Shown piece by piece: positions 50,321 to 59,162 of a stretch of DNA of 64,000 nt. The DNA comes from PALSA-1003 sp963791945 (GTDB lineage: Bacteria > Pseudomonadota > Gammaproteobacteria > Burkholderiales > Casimicrobiaceae): assembly GCA_963791945.1 (NCBI GenBank), contig CAWBUD010000003.1, positions 434,001-498,000 of the forward strand. Reading direction: 5' to 3'. How positions within the stretch are numbered: position 1 is the first letter of the stretch; each line of letters starts with the position of its first letter. Below the pieces are notes generated by a model. It saw only the letters and a program-made list of their open reading frames with translations. It was not told where the DNA came from and made no database searches. The translations under genes and the position numbers were made by a program.

Positions 50321-51607
50321 ATGAGTCCGGAACCGGGAAGCGTCCGCCATCTTACGCGCACGGTGCGTATAGCGGGTGTCGCGATCGGCGGCAGCGCGCC
50401 GATCGTCGTTCAGTCGATGACCAACACCGATACCGCCGACGTGGCAGCGACCGTCGATCAGGTTCGCGCGCTCGCCGAGGCCGGTTCGGAGCTCGTTCGA
50501 GTGACCGTGAACACGGCCGAAGCGGCTGCCGCGGTGCCCGCGATTCGGGAACGCCTCCACGCGCTCGGCTGTGACGTGCCGCTGATCGGCGATTTCCATT
50601 ACAACGGCCATAAGCTCCTCGTGGAGCATCCGGCCTGCGCGCAGGCCCTTGCGAAATACCGCATCAACCCAGGCAACGTCGGCCGAGGCTCCAAGCGCGA
50701 CGCGCAGTTCGCGATCATGATCGAGCAGGCGCTCAAGTGGCAGAAGCCCGTGCGCATCGGCGTCAACTGGGGCAGCCTCGATCAGGAGCTCCTGGCGCGG
50801 CTCATGGACGCGAACGCGAAAGCGGCCGAGCCGCGCGACGCCGCGCATGTACTGCGCGATGCGCTCGTCGTCTCGGCGCTCGAGAGCGCACGCCGCGCCC
50901 AAGATCTCGGACTGCCCGGCGATTCCATCGTGCTTTCGTGCAAGGTGTCGGACGTTCAGGACCTGATCGCGGTGTACGGCGAGCTCGCGCGACGGTGCGA
51001 CTATCCGCTGCATCTCGGGCTTACCGAAGCGGGCATGGGCTCGAAAGGCATCGTCGCCTCGGCCGCGGCGATGGCGGTGCTTCTGCAACAGGGGATCGGC
51101 GACACGATCCGCGTCTCGCTTACCCCCGAGCCCGGTGGCGATCGAACGCGCGAAGTCATCGTCGCACAGGAGCTGCTGCAGACGATGGGCCTGCGGTCGT
51201 TCGCACCGCTCGTGACCGCCTGTCCCGGCTGCGGCCGGACGACCAGCAGCTTCTTCCAGGAGCTCGCCGACCGCACGCAAGCGTACCTGCGCGCCGAGAT
51301 GCCCGGCTGGCGCGCGCGTTATCCCGGCGTGGAGAACATGACGGTCGCAGTCATGGGCTGCGTGGTGAACGGTCCGGGCGAGTCGAAGATGGCGAACATC
51401 GGCATCAGCCTGCCCGGAACGGGCGAGATCCCGGTTGCGCCGGTCTACGTCGACGGCGAGAAGACCGTGACGCTCAAGGGCGAGCGCGTGGCCGAGGAAT
51501 TCCAGCAGATCATCGCCGCCTACGTCCAGGCGACCTATGGCGGCGAGCGGGCCGGGCTACCTCACAAGGGCGGAAAGAAGACCATCACCATCAAGGCGGT
51601 CGCGTAA
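50321..51607 (+). CDS. ispG: (E)-4-hydroxy-3-methylbut-2-enyl-diphosphate synthase (flavodoxin)
   Basis: A 428-residue enzyme of the MEP isoprenoid pathway. N-terminal TIM-barrel: VVQSMTNTDTADVAATVDQV, PLIGDFHYNGHKLL, RINPGNVGRG. The 4Fe-4S ligands are in ACPGCGRTTS and AVMGCVVNGPGESK. The C-terminal KTITIKAVA resembles other betaproteobacterial IspG proteins, which carry a moderate insert between barrel and cluster domain. The 4Fe-4S cluster reduces the cyclic diphosphate substrate. The start ATG at 50321 follows rodZ by 11 bases. Confidence 0.96.
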   Translation: MSPEPGSVRHLTRTVRIAGVAIGGSAPIVVQSMTNTDTADVAATVDQVRALAEAGSELVRVTVNTAEAAAAVPAIRERLHALGCDVPLIGDFHYNGHKLLVEHPACAQALAKYRINPGNVGRGSKRDAQFAIMIEQALKWQKPVRIGVNWGSLDQELLARLMDANAKAAEPRDAAHVLRDALVVSALESARRAQDLGLPGDSIVLSCKVSDVQDLIAVYGELARRCDYPLHLGLTEAGMGSKGIVASAAAMAVLLQQGIGDTIRVSLTPEPGGDRTREVIVAQELLQTMGLRSFAPLVTACPGCGRTTSSFFQELADRTQAYLRAEMPGWRARYPGVENMTVAVMGCVVNGPGESKMANIGISLPGTGEIPVAPVYVDGEKTVTLKGERVAEEFQQIIAAYVQATYGGERAGLPHKGGKKTITIKAVA

Positions 51608-51612
51608 AGCCC

Positions 51613-52881
51613 GTGGCGGCGCCGACGATCCAGGCCGTTCGCGGCATGAATGACGTGCTGCCCGAGGAAGCGGTCCTCTGGGAGCGGCTCGAGGACGCCG
51701 CTCGCGCGACATTCGCGCAGTACGGTTACCGCAATCTGCGCGTGCCGATCGTCGAGCAGACGCCGCTCTTCGTGCGCGGCATCGGCGACGCGACCGACAT
51801 CGTCGAGCACGAGATGTACAGCTTCGAGGACCGGCTCAACGGAGAGAGCCTGACGCTTCGCCCGGAGGCCACTGCCGGCATCGTCCGCGCGGCGATCGAG
51901 CACCATCTTACCTACGAGCGCCCGCAGCGCGTGTGGACCGCCGGTCCGATGTTCCGGCACGAGCGTCCGCAGAAGGGCCGTTACCGCCAGTTCCACCAGC
52001 TCGACATCGAGGCGCTTGGCTTCGAGGGTCCCGATGTCGACGCCGAGCAGATCGTCATGTCATCGCGCCTGTGGGCGAAGCTCGGGCTCGCGGGCATGGC
52101 GCTGCACATCAACACCATCGGCGACGCTCAGGAGCGGGCCTCGCATCGGCGTGCGTTGACCAGCTACTTCCAGGCGCATGCCAATGGGCTGGATGCGGAC
52201 TCGCAGAGGCGGCTTGCGACCAATCCCCTGCGCATTCTCGACAGCAAGAATCCCGCGATGCAGAGTATCATCGCCGGCGCCCCTAAGCTCGTCGATCAAC
52301 TCGGCGCGGAATCGCCCTCGCGCCGGCACTTCGAGGAGCTGAAGGTGCTTCTGTCGCAAGCCGGTATCGCGTTCGAGATCGACCCCCGGCTGGTGCGCGG
52401 CCTCGACTATTACAATCGCACGGTCTTCGAGTGGATCAGCGACCGTCTGGGCGCGCAGGCGACGGTGGCAGGCGGTGGGCGCTACGATGGTCTGTTCGAA
52501 CAGCTCGGCGGCAAGCCGACTGCGGCGTGCGGCTTCGCGATCGGCGTCGAGCGCGTGATCCTGCTGCTCAACGCGGGTGAGAAGTTAGCCGCGAGCGTCC
52601 CTGACGTCTACGTCGTGCACGCGGGCCAAGCCGCCGCGAAGCTCGCGCGCGCGACGGGAGAGCATCTGCGCGACGCCGGAATGACGGTCATCGTCAACGC
52701 CGGCGGAGGGAGCATCAAGGCGCAGATGCGGCGCGCCGACGCGAGCGGCGCGCGCTGGGCGGTGATCGTCGGCGACGACGAGGCGAGCGCGAACCGCGTC
52801 GCGTTGAAACCGCTGCGCGCCGAGGGCGAACAGATCGCGCTGCCGCCGGAAGCAGTGGCCGAGCACATAGGATTGGACTAG
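51613..52881 (+). CDS. hisS: Histidine--tRNA ligase
   Basis: A 422-residue class II synthetase. Start GTG at 51613 gives MAAPTIQAVRGMNDVLPEEA, the family N-terminus. Motif 2 is FRHERPQKGRYRQFHQLDIE, histidine loop I is LVRGLDYYNRTVFEW and loop II AGGGRYDGLFEQLGG; motif 3 is ACGFAIGVERV. The anticodon-binding domain occupies residues about 325-422. Its TAG stop lies in the first bases of the palindromic element that follows. Confidence 0.97.
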   Translation: MAAPTIQAVRGMNDVLPEEAVLWERLEDAARATFAQYGYRNLRVPIVEQTPLFVRGIGDATDIVEHEMYSFEDRLNGESLTLRPEATAGIVRAAIEHHLTYERPQRVWTAGPMFRHERPQKGRYRQFHQLDIEALGFEGPDVDAEQIVMSSRLWAKLGLAGMALHINTIGDAQERASHRRALTSYFQAHANGLDADSQRRLATNPLRILDSKNPAMQSIIAGAPKLVDQLGAESPSRRHFEELKVLLSQAGIAFEIDPRLVRGLDYYNRTVFEWISDRLGAQATVAGGGRYDGLFEQLGGKPTAACGFAIGVERVILLLNAGEKLAASVPDVYVVHAGQAAAKLARATGEHLRDAGMTVIVNAGGGSIKAQMRRADASGARWAVIVGDDEASANRVALKPLRAEGEQIALPPEAVAEHIGLD

Positions 52882-53043
52882 TGCCCTGTTCCGCAAATTC
52901 GCCTGATAGCTCGCGGCAGAATCGGCCGCCATGCGTTGTTGCTCGGCCTTACCGTAGCACAAGCTACGGTTGCGGCCTCGCGCCTGGCCTGTCGGCCGAT
53001 TTTGCTCGCTCTTTTATCGTCGGAATTTACGGAACAGGACACT
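52880..53043. repeat. 164-bp nested palindromic (MITE-like) element between hisS and yfgM
   Basis: The outer arms are 21 bases each (52880-52900 and 53023-53043) and match as inverted repeats at 19 of 21 positions: AGTGCCCTGTTCCGCAAATT against the complement of ATTTACGGAACAGGACACT. Inside are AATCGGCCG (52920-52928) with CGGCCGATT (52993-53001) and a central perfect hairpin ACCGTAGC-ACAA-GCTACGGT (52951-52970). The inner pairs share one dyad axis at about 52960.5. The element starts on the hisS stop codon and ends 4 bases before the next ATG. No transposase is encoded. Confidence 0.8.
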
Positions 53044-53047
53044 GATC

Positions 53048-53746
53048 ATGGCGGTTTACGATCTCGAAGAACAGGAAAAGCTCGACGATCTCAAGGCGTG
53101 GTGGGCGCAATACGGCAAGTACGTGAGCGCCGGCGTCACCGCGCTGGCCGTGATCGTGATCGGCGTGCAGGGCTGGCGCTGGTACCAGGGGACGCAGGCG
53201 GAGAAAGCGAGCGTGCTCTACCAGGCCGTCGCTCAAGCAGCGCATGCCAATGAGCTGGCGAAGGCGAAGGATCCCGCAACGCAACTCGTCGAGCAATACG
53301 GCGGCACAGCCTACGCGCCCCGCGGGGCGCTGCTCTATGCGAAGCTGCTCTACGATGCCGGCGACAAGGCCGGCGCGAAGCGCGAGCTGCAATGGGTGAT
53401 GGATCATGCGGGCGAGGACGAGCTCAAGGCGATTGCGCGCTTCCGCCTGGCCCAGGTGCTCCTCGACGAAAAGCAATACGACGAGGCGCTGAAGACGCTC
53501 GACGCCAAGGTCGACGACGCCTTCGCAGCGATCTACGCCGACCTGCGCGGTGACATCCTGGCCGCGGCCGGAAAGAACGCCGATGCCCGAGCGGCATACC
53601 AGACCGCACTCGGCAGGCTCGACGCCAAGTCGAGTTATCGCGGCTACGTGCAGGCAAAGCTCGACGCGCTCGGCGGGCCGCTCGTCGCGTCCGACGGCGC
53701 CACGTCCATGCCCGCGGCTCCGCCACCGGCGGCGCCGAGCCGATGA
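53048..53746 (+). CDS. yfgM: YfgM-like tetratricopeptide membrane protein
   Basis: A 232-residue protein: short cytoplasmic N-terminus (YDLEEQEKLDDLKAWWAQYG), one membrane helix at about 25-45 and a periplasmic TPR-like domain (LLYAKLLYDAGDKAGAKREL, FRLAQVLLDEKQYDEALKTL). YfgM in E. coli is a periplasmic partner of SecYEG and PpiD. The ATG at 53048 is preceded by AGGA eight bases upstream, which lies inside the palindromic element's right arm. Its stop overlaps the bamB ATG. Confidence 0.9.
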   Translation: MAVYDLEEQEKLDDLKAWWAQYGKYVSAGVTALAVIVIGVQGWRWYQGTQAEKASVLYQAVAQAAHANELAKAKDPATQLVEQYGGTAYAPRGALLYAKLLYDAGDKAGAKRELQWVMDHAGEDELKAIARFRLAQVLLDEKQYDEALKTLDAKVDDAFAAIYADLRGDILAAAGKNADARAAYQTALGRLDAKSSYRGYVQAKLDALGGPLVASDGATSMPAAPPPAAPSR

Positions 53747-54960
53747 TTCCGTGCGATCAGCAGCGAAGACGCGGTAGCGCGATGGTATGGTTTGTCGCGC
53801 TCGGCGCGGCGTGGCTCGCCGGCTGCTCGACGCTCTCGACATGGCTGCCGTCCTGGCTCACCGAGCCGCCGTCGTGGCCATCGTGGCTCTCCTTCGGCCA
53901 TGGCGCGCACAAGCCGGGGCCGCTTCCCGAGTTCGCGGCCAAGACGACTGCACGCTTGAACTGGCAGGTATCGGTTGGAAGCAAGGTCAATCCGAGCTTC
54001 GCTCCGGCTGCTGTCGGCGACGCGATCTACGCCGCCGCGCCCGATGGCGCCCTTGTCGCCGTCGATCCCGCGAGCGGCGCGCAGCGCTGGCGGGTCAATG
54101 CCGGCAAGCCGCTTTCGGCCGGCATCGGCGCGGATGCAACCGTGGTGGTGGTGGGAACCGTCAAAGGAGACGTGCTCGCTTTCGACACGAGCGGGAAGCC
54201 GCTCTGGCAGACCCAGGTTTCGAGCGAGGTGAGCGGACCGCCGAAGCCCGCGGACGGAACGGTGATCGTCTGGTCGCTCGACGGCAAGATCTTCGCACTG
54301 TCGGAGAGCGATGGTGCGCGCAAATGGGTTTATCAACACGCCACGCCGCCGCTGACCGTCCGCCGGTTCGCGGGCGGCATCGTGAGCCGCGGCGGGCTGT
54401 TCACGGGAACGCCCGGCGGAAAGCTCCTCGGCATCGATATCGCGACGGGCGCGCTCGCGTGGGAAGGCAATGTCACGACGCCCAAAGGCGCAACGGAGCT
54501 CGAGCGCATCGCCGACATCACCAGTCTGCCCGTGGTCGAGGATCGACTCGTGTGCGCCGCGGCGTATCTGGGGCGGGTGGCATGCTTCGACGTGCAGCGA
54601 GGCACGCTCGCATGGTCGCGCGATTTCGGCAGCCTCGGCGGCCTCGTTGTCGACAACCGCTACCTGTACATCACCGACGACAAGGGTGCGATCCACGCGC
54701 TCGACAAGGCGACCGGCGCGTCGGTGTGGAAGCAGGACAAGCTCGCGCAGCGCTCTCCTGGCGGTCCTGTGGTCGTCGGCGACTATCTCGGCGTCGTCGA
54801 CGCCGAAGGCTATCTGCATCTGCTCGATCGCAACGACGGCACACTGGTGGGTCGCCTGGCCACCGACGGTAAGCCGGCCGCATCGCAGCCGATCGCCGTC
54901 GCGGACGCCGCGGTGTGGGAGAGCACCGGCGGGACCCTGATCAGCGCCAGCGCGCGCTAA
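53743..54960 (+). CDS. bamB: Outer membrane protein assembly factor BamB
   Basis: A 405-residue lipoprotein. The lipobox is WLAGC with C28 if translation starts at 53743 (ATGA overlap with yfgM); an ATG at 53782 is possible. After a Trp/Pro-rich spacer come eight beta-propeller repeats with the PQQ-type pattern, for example ALVAVDPASGAQRWRVNAG, DVLAFDTSGKPLWQTQVSSE, GKLLGIDIATGALAWEGNV and GAIHALDKATGASVWKQD. BamB aids BamA in folding outer-membrane barrels. Neighbouring order yfgM-bamB-der is conserved in proteobacteria. Confidence 0.96.
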   Translation: MIPCDQQRRRGSAMVWFVALGAAWLAGCSTLSTWLPSWLTEPPSWPSWLSFGHGAHKPGPLPEFAAKTTARLNWQVSVGSKVNPSFAPAAVGDAIYAAAPDGALVAVDPASGAQRWRVNAGKPLSAGIGADATVVVVGTVKGDVLAFDTSGKPLWQTQVSSEVSGPPKPADGTVIVWSLDGKIFALSESDGARKWVYQHATPPLTVRRFAGGIVSRGGLFTGTPGGKLLGIDIATGALAWEGNVTTPKGATELERIADITSLPVVEDRLVCAAAYLGRVACFDVQRGTLAWSRDFGSLGGLVVDNRYLYITDDKGAIHALDKATGASVWKQDKLAQRSPGGPVVVGDYLGVVDAEGYLHLLDRNDGTLVGRLATDGKPAASQPIAVADAAVWESTGGTLISASAR

Positions 54961-55038
54961 ACCCGGGTCAGTCCCGACCGCTGGCCGCTGCAGCCCCGTT
55001 CCGTCGCTCGAGGTCGATCGACTCAACCCTCAAAGCCG

Positions 55039-56397
55039 ATGTTGCCCACGCTCGCCCTCGTCGGCCGGCCGAACGTCGGCAAGTCGACGCTGTTCAATCG
55101 CCTCACGGCCTCGCGCGCCGCACTCGTGGCGGACCTCCCGGGGCTCACGCGAGACCGTCACTACGGCCGGGGCCGCTTCGGCGACCGGCCTTACCTCGTG
55201 GTCGATACCGGCGGCTTCGAGCCGAAGGCCAAGACGGGGATCATGTACGCGATGGCCGGGCAGACGCGCACTGCGATCGCCGAAGCCGACGCGGTAATCT
55301 TCCTCACCGATGGTCGCGAGGGGTTGACCGGCGGCGATCGGACCATCGCCGATCTGCTGCGCCGCTCTGGCCGTCCGGTCGTCCTCGTGGTCAACAAGAC
55401 GGAAGGTCTCGCGCCCGAGCGCGCCACCGCGGAGTTCCACGAGCTCGCGCTCGGCAATCCGCTGCCGATCTCGTCGGCCCACGGCGAAAACGTGCGCGAA
55501 ATGGTGGAGGCCGCCCTCGCGCTCTGTCCGTGCGTTCCGGAAGGCGACGAAGCGTCAGCAGCGCGCGACAAGCGCATCCGGGTCGCGATCGTGGGTCGCC
55601 CGAACGTCGGCAAATCGACCCTCATCAACACGTTGCTCGGAGAAGAGCGCGTGATCGCCTTCGACGAGCCGGGGACCACGCGCGACGCGCTGTATCTCGA
55701 TTTCGACCGCGGCGCTCGCTCTTACACGCTGATCGATACCGCAGGGGTGCGCCGACGCGGCAAGGTGATCGAGGCGATCGAGAAATTCTCCGTGATCAAG
55801 ACACTGAAGGCTATCGAGGACGCGAACGTCGTGGTGCTGCTGCTCGACGCCGAGCAGGGCATCACCGAACAGGATGCGCACATCGCGGCGCACATCCTCG
55901 AAGCCGGACGCGCTCTGGTGGTCGCGGTCAACAAGTGGGACGTGCCGGATGCCGGTGCCCGTGCTGCGCTGAAGCGGGATCTAGAACGCACGCTCGGCTT
56001 TCTCGACTTCGCCGAGCAGCTCACGATCTCCGCCCGGGACGGCAAGGGCATCCCGCCGCTGCTGGCTGCGATCGACAAGGCGTACGCCGCGGCCACGGCG
56101 CGCCTGCCCACGCCGCGGCTGACCCGCGCGCTCCAGGATGCGCTCGAGCGCCAGCAGCCGCCACGCGCAGGGCTAACCCGTCCCAAGCTGCGCTACGCGC
56201 ATCAGGGAGGGGTCAATCCCCCGGTAATCGTGATCCACGGCAACGCGCTCTCCGGCGTGCCGGACGCCTACCGGCGCTACCTGGAACATTTCTTCCGAGA
56301 GGCGTTCAAACTGCAGGGCACGCCGCTTAGGATACAATTCAAGGCAGGCGCCAATCCCTATGCGGAGTCCGCCACGCGCCGGCGGAAACGCCGCTAG
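55039..56397 (+). CDS. der: Ribosome biogenesis GTPase Der (EngA)
   Basis: A 452-residue protein with two G domains. Each has GRPNVGKST (about residues 9-17 and 184-192), with DTGGFEP and DTAGVRRR as G3. The G4 motif is NKTE in domain 1, a known variant, and NKWD in domain 2. The KH-like C-terminal domain (PPVIVIHGNALSGVPDAYRR) ends in a basic tail RRRKRR. Der is needed for 50S subunit maturation. Start ATG at 55039 is 78 bases after bamB. Confidence 0.97.
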   Translation: MLPTLALVGRPNVGKSTLFNRLTASRAALVADLPGLTRDRHYGRGRFGDRPYLVVDTGGFEPKAKTGIMYAMAGQTRTAIAEADAVIFLTDGREGLTGGDRTIADLLRRSGRPVVLVVNKTEGLAPERATAEFHELALGNPLPISSAHGENVREMVEAALALCPCVPEGDEASAARDKRIRVAIVGRPNVGKSTLINTLLGEERVIAFDEPGTTRDALYLDFDRGARSYTLIDTAGVRRRGKVIEAIEKFSVIKTLKAIEDANVVVLLLDAEQGITEQDAHIAAHILEAGRALVVAVNKWDVPDAGARAALKRDLERTLGFLDFAEQLTISARDGKGIPPLLAAIDKAYAAATARLPTPRLTRALQDALERQQPPRAGLTRPKLRYAHQGGVNPPVIVIHGNALSGVPDAYRRYLEHFFREAFKLQGTPLRIQFKAGANPYAESATRRRKRR

Positions 56398-56474
56398 GAC
56401 CGCCTTCCGCCGGCTTTCCGACGGGGCGGCCTGGACCAACAACGGTGCGGCTAGAAAACCAAGCGGAGCATGCG

Positions 56475-56717
56475 ATGAGCAATAAAGGGCAAATGCTACA
56501 AGACCCGTTCCTGAACACTCTGCGCAAGGAGCACGTTCAGGTTTCCATCTACCTGGTCAACGGCATCAAGCTCCAGGGTCAGATCGAATCGTTCGACCAG
56601 TACGTCGTCCTGCTGAAGAACACCGTCACTCAGATGGTGTACAAGCACGCGATTTCGACGGTGGTGCCTGCCCGCGCGATCACGATGCCGCACGATACCG
56701 AGCGCGAAGCGGCATAG
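56475..56717 (+). CDS. hfq: RNA chaperone Hfq
   Basis: An 80-residue Sm-like protein with Sm1 (QVSIYLVNGIKLQGQIESFD) and Sm2 (YKHAISTVVPAR) motifs. The proximal-face Gln in KGQMLQDPFLNTLRKE is present. The C-terminal tail is short (about 12 residues, HDTEREAA), typical of betaproteobacteria. Hfq helps small RNAs pair with mRNAs. GGAG precedes the ATG; an ORF extension upstream to 56445 has no family sequence. Between der and hflX, as in many proteobacteria. Confidence 0.98.
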   Translation: MSNKGQMLQDPFLNTLRKEHVQVSIYLVNGIKLQGQIESFDQYVVLLKNTVTQMVYKHAISTVVPARAITMPHDTEREAA

Positions 56718-56750
56718 AAACCGCGCCACGCCGTTTGCCGATCGCCGGCA

Positions 56751-57896
56751 TTGCCAACGAGCAGTAGCGCCAGGGAAGGCACGCTCCCCGCGCGCGATCG
56801 CGCGCTGCTGGTCGAGCTCGATTTCGGCGGGGGCGGCGCCAGGGAAAAGCTCTCCGAGCTCAAGGCGCTCGCGTCGTCGGCCGGGGCCGATATCGCCGAC
56901 GTGGTGACCGCCCGCCGCGCGAAGCCCGACCCGGCGCTATTCGCCGGTCGCGGCAAGGTGGCCGAGATCGCGGCTCGCCGCAGCGGCGCGCGCGCCGATC
57001 TCGTGATCTTCGATCACGCGCTCTCAGGCGCGCAGCAGCGCAACCTCGAGCGCGAGCTCGATTGCCGCGTCGTCGATCGCGTGAGCCTCATCCTCGACAT
57101 CTTCGCCCAGCGCGCGCGAAGCGCCGAGGGCAAGCTGCAAGTCGAGCTGGCGCAGCTCAAGCACCTGTCGACGCGCCTGGTGCGTGGCTGGACGCACCTC
57201 GAGCGGCAGAAGGGCGGCATCGGGCTGCGAGGCCCTGGAGAGACGCAGCTCGAAACCGATCGCCGCCTCATCGGGATCCGGGTCAAGCTCCTGAACGATC
57301 GGCTCGAGCGCCTCGGGCGCCAGCGCGAGACGCAGCGTCGGGCCCGTCGGCGGGCCGAGGTGCGCAATATCGCGCTCGTGGGCTACACCAACGCCGGCAA
57401 ATCGACCCTGTTCAACCGGTTGACAGGGGCGAATGTCCTCGCCGCCGATCAGCTCTTCGCTACGCTGGACACGACGCTGCGCCGATGGCATCTGGCCGAT
57501 GCCCAGGACATCGTGCTGTCCGACACGGTAGGCTTCATTCGCGATCTCCCGCACGATTTGGTCGCCGCGTTCCGCGCGACGCTCAGGGAAGCGGTCGACG
57601 CGGACCTGCTGCTGCACGTCGTCGATGCCGCACACGCCGATCGCGACCTGCAGATCGCGGCCGTAGAACCTGTTCTCGCCGAGATCGGCGCGGCGGACGT
57701 CCCGCGCATTCTGCTCCTTAACAAATGCGACGCGGCCGAACTCCCGCCGGGGGTCGAACGCGACGAATATGGTAAAATTCGCGCTGTCCGTTTGAGCGCA
57801 CTCACGGGCGCGGGCGTGCCGGAGCTGGCCGCAGCGCTCGCCGAGCGGTTCCCGCGCGGCGCCAGGGAGCTTCCGCGCCAGGCGGCGACCGCTTGA
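56751..57896 (+). CDS. hflX: Ribosome-splitting GTPase HflX
   Basis: A 381-residue protein: N-terminal HflX domain (KPDPALFAGRGKVAEIAA, HALSGAQQRNLERELDC, VDRVSLILDIFAQRARS), a linker helix and the G domain with VGYTNAGKST (about residues 207-216), DTVGFIRDLPHDLVAAFRAT and NKCD. The signature GIGLRGPGETQLETDRR is complete. It recovers stalled ribosomes after heat stress. The start is TTG at 56751; no ATG or GTG lies within the conserved region upstream. Confidence 0.96.
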   Translation: MPTSSSAREGTLPARDRALLVELDFGGGGAREKLSELKALASSAGADIADVVTARRAKPDPALFAGRGKVAEIAARRSGARADLVIFDHALSGAQQRNLERELDCRVVDRVSLILDIFAQRARSAEGKLQVELAQLKHLSTRLVRGWTHLERQKGGIGLRGPGETQLETDRRLIGIRVKLLNDRLERLGRQRETQRRARRRAEVRNIALVGYTNAGKSTLFNRLTGANVLAADQLFATLDTTLRRWHLADAQDIVLSDTVGFIRDLPHDLVAAFRATLREAVDADLLLHVVDAAHADRDLQIAAVEPVLAEIGAADVPRILLLNKCDAAELPPGVERDEYGKIRAVRLSALTGAGVPELAAALAERFPRGARELPRQAATA

Positions 57897-57971
57897 ATCG
57901 CTTTGAGCGGCCGCGAACCTTGCCACCGCCGACCGCCCCTACCCGACCCCGGCCTCCTCAGGCCTTTTTCC

Positions 57972-59162
57972 ATGTCGCTCAACGATCCGCAGTGGGGTAA
58001 GCGCGGCCGCAGCGGTCCGCCCGATCTTGACGAGATCTGGCGCAACGTCAACCGCCGGGTCAACGAGCTGTTCGGAAAGCGGGACTCCGGAGACGGCGAA
58101 CCCGGCACGCCGCCGCGCTCGCGCCTCCCGCTGAGCGGGGTGGGGCTGCTCATCGCGCTGGTCGTCGTCGTCTGGCTCGCGAGCGGCTTCTACATCGTCG
58201 ACGAAGGCCGGCGCGGCGTGGTGACGCGCTTCGGGCGCTACACGGAGACGACCCTCCCAGGCCCGCGCTGGCATCTTCCGTTTCCGGTCGAAGCGGTCGA
58301 CGTCATCGACTTCTCCAAGATCAAGACGGTCGAGATCCACGGCAATACGCCCGCCAGCCGATCGGCGCGTGGCCTGCTGCTCCTGACCGACGACGAGAAC
58401 ATCACCGATGCGCTGTTCGCCGTGCAATATCGGTTGAAGGACGCCAAGGACTACGTCTTCAACGCCAAGAATCCGGACGACATCCTGGTGCAGGTCGCAT
58501 CGACGGCGATCAGCGAGGTCGTCGGCCGCAGCCAGATGGACTTCGTGCTCTACGAGGGTCGCGGCGAAGTCGCGAGGAAAACCGAAACACTGATGCAGGA
58601 GATGCTCGACCGTTACGGCACGGGCATTCAGATTCAGAGCGTTTCGCTCCAGGACGCGCAACCGCCGGAGCAGGTCCGCCCGGCCTTCGACGACGCGGTC
58701 AAGGCGGGCCAGGACCTCGAGCGGCAGAAAAACGAGGGTCAGGCCTACGCCAACGACGTGGTGCCCCGCGCCCGCGGCACGGCCTCGCGCCTGCTCCAGG
58801 AGGCCGATGGCTACAACGCGCGCGTCGTGCAGGAGGCTGAGGGCAATGCCAGCCGGTTCCGGCAGATCCTCGTCGAGTACAACAAGGCGCCGGCCGTCAC
58901 CCGCGAGCGGCTCTACCTCGACATGATGCAGTCCGTGCTGGGCAGCACGAGCAAGGTTCTCATCGATCAGAAGGGCAGCAACAGCCTTCTCTATCTGCCG
59001 CTCGATCAGCTGCTCAAGCAGACACAGGCCGGCAGCGGTGCCAGCGTGGCCAGCCCGGAGGCGGCGCGCGCGGCATCGCCGTCGCCTGACGCTGCCGTGA
59101 CCCTCGATGGCAGTCGCGGCCGCGAGCTGCCGCGCAGCCGCGACCGCGGAGACAGTCGATGA
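57972..59162 (+). CDS. hflK: FtsH protease modulator HflK
   Basis: A 396-residue protein: Gly/Pro-rich cytoplasmic N-terminus (SLNDPQWGKRGRSGPPDLDE), membrane helix at about 55-74 and a large SPFH domain (VDEGRRGVVTRFGRYTETTL, then ITDALFAVQYRLKDAKDYVF, STAISEVVGRSQMDFVL). A Gln/Ala-rich coiled region follows and an acidic/Arg-rich tail ends the protein. HflK and HflC form a cage around FtsH. Start ATG at 57972 is chosen over 57903, which overlaps hflX. Its stop overlaps the hflC start. Confidence 0.95.
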   Translation: MSLNDPQWGKRGRSGPPDLDEIWRNVNRRVNELFGKRDSGDGEPGTPPRSRLPLSGVGLLIALVVVVWLASGFYIVDEGRRGVVTRFGRYTETTLPGPRWHLPFPVEAVDVIDFSKIKTVEIHGNTPASRSARGLLLLTDDENITDALFAVQYRLKDAKDYVFNAKNPDDILVQVASTAISEVVGRSQMDFVLYEGRGEVARKTETLMQEMLDRYGTGIQIQSVSLQDAQPPEQVRPAFDDAVKAGQDLERQKNEGQAYANDVVPRARGTASRLLQEADGYNARVVQEAEGNASRFRQILVEYNKAPAVTRERLYLDMMQSVLGSTSKVLIDQKGSNSLLYLPLDQLLKQTQAGSGASVASPEAARAASPSPDAAVTLDGSRGRELPRSRDRGDSR

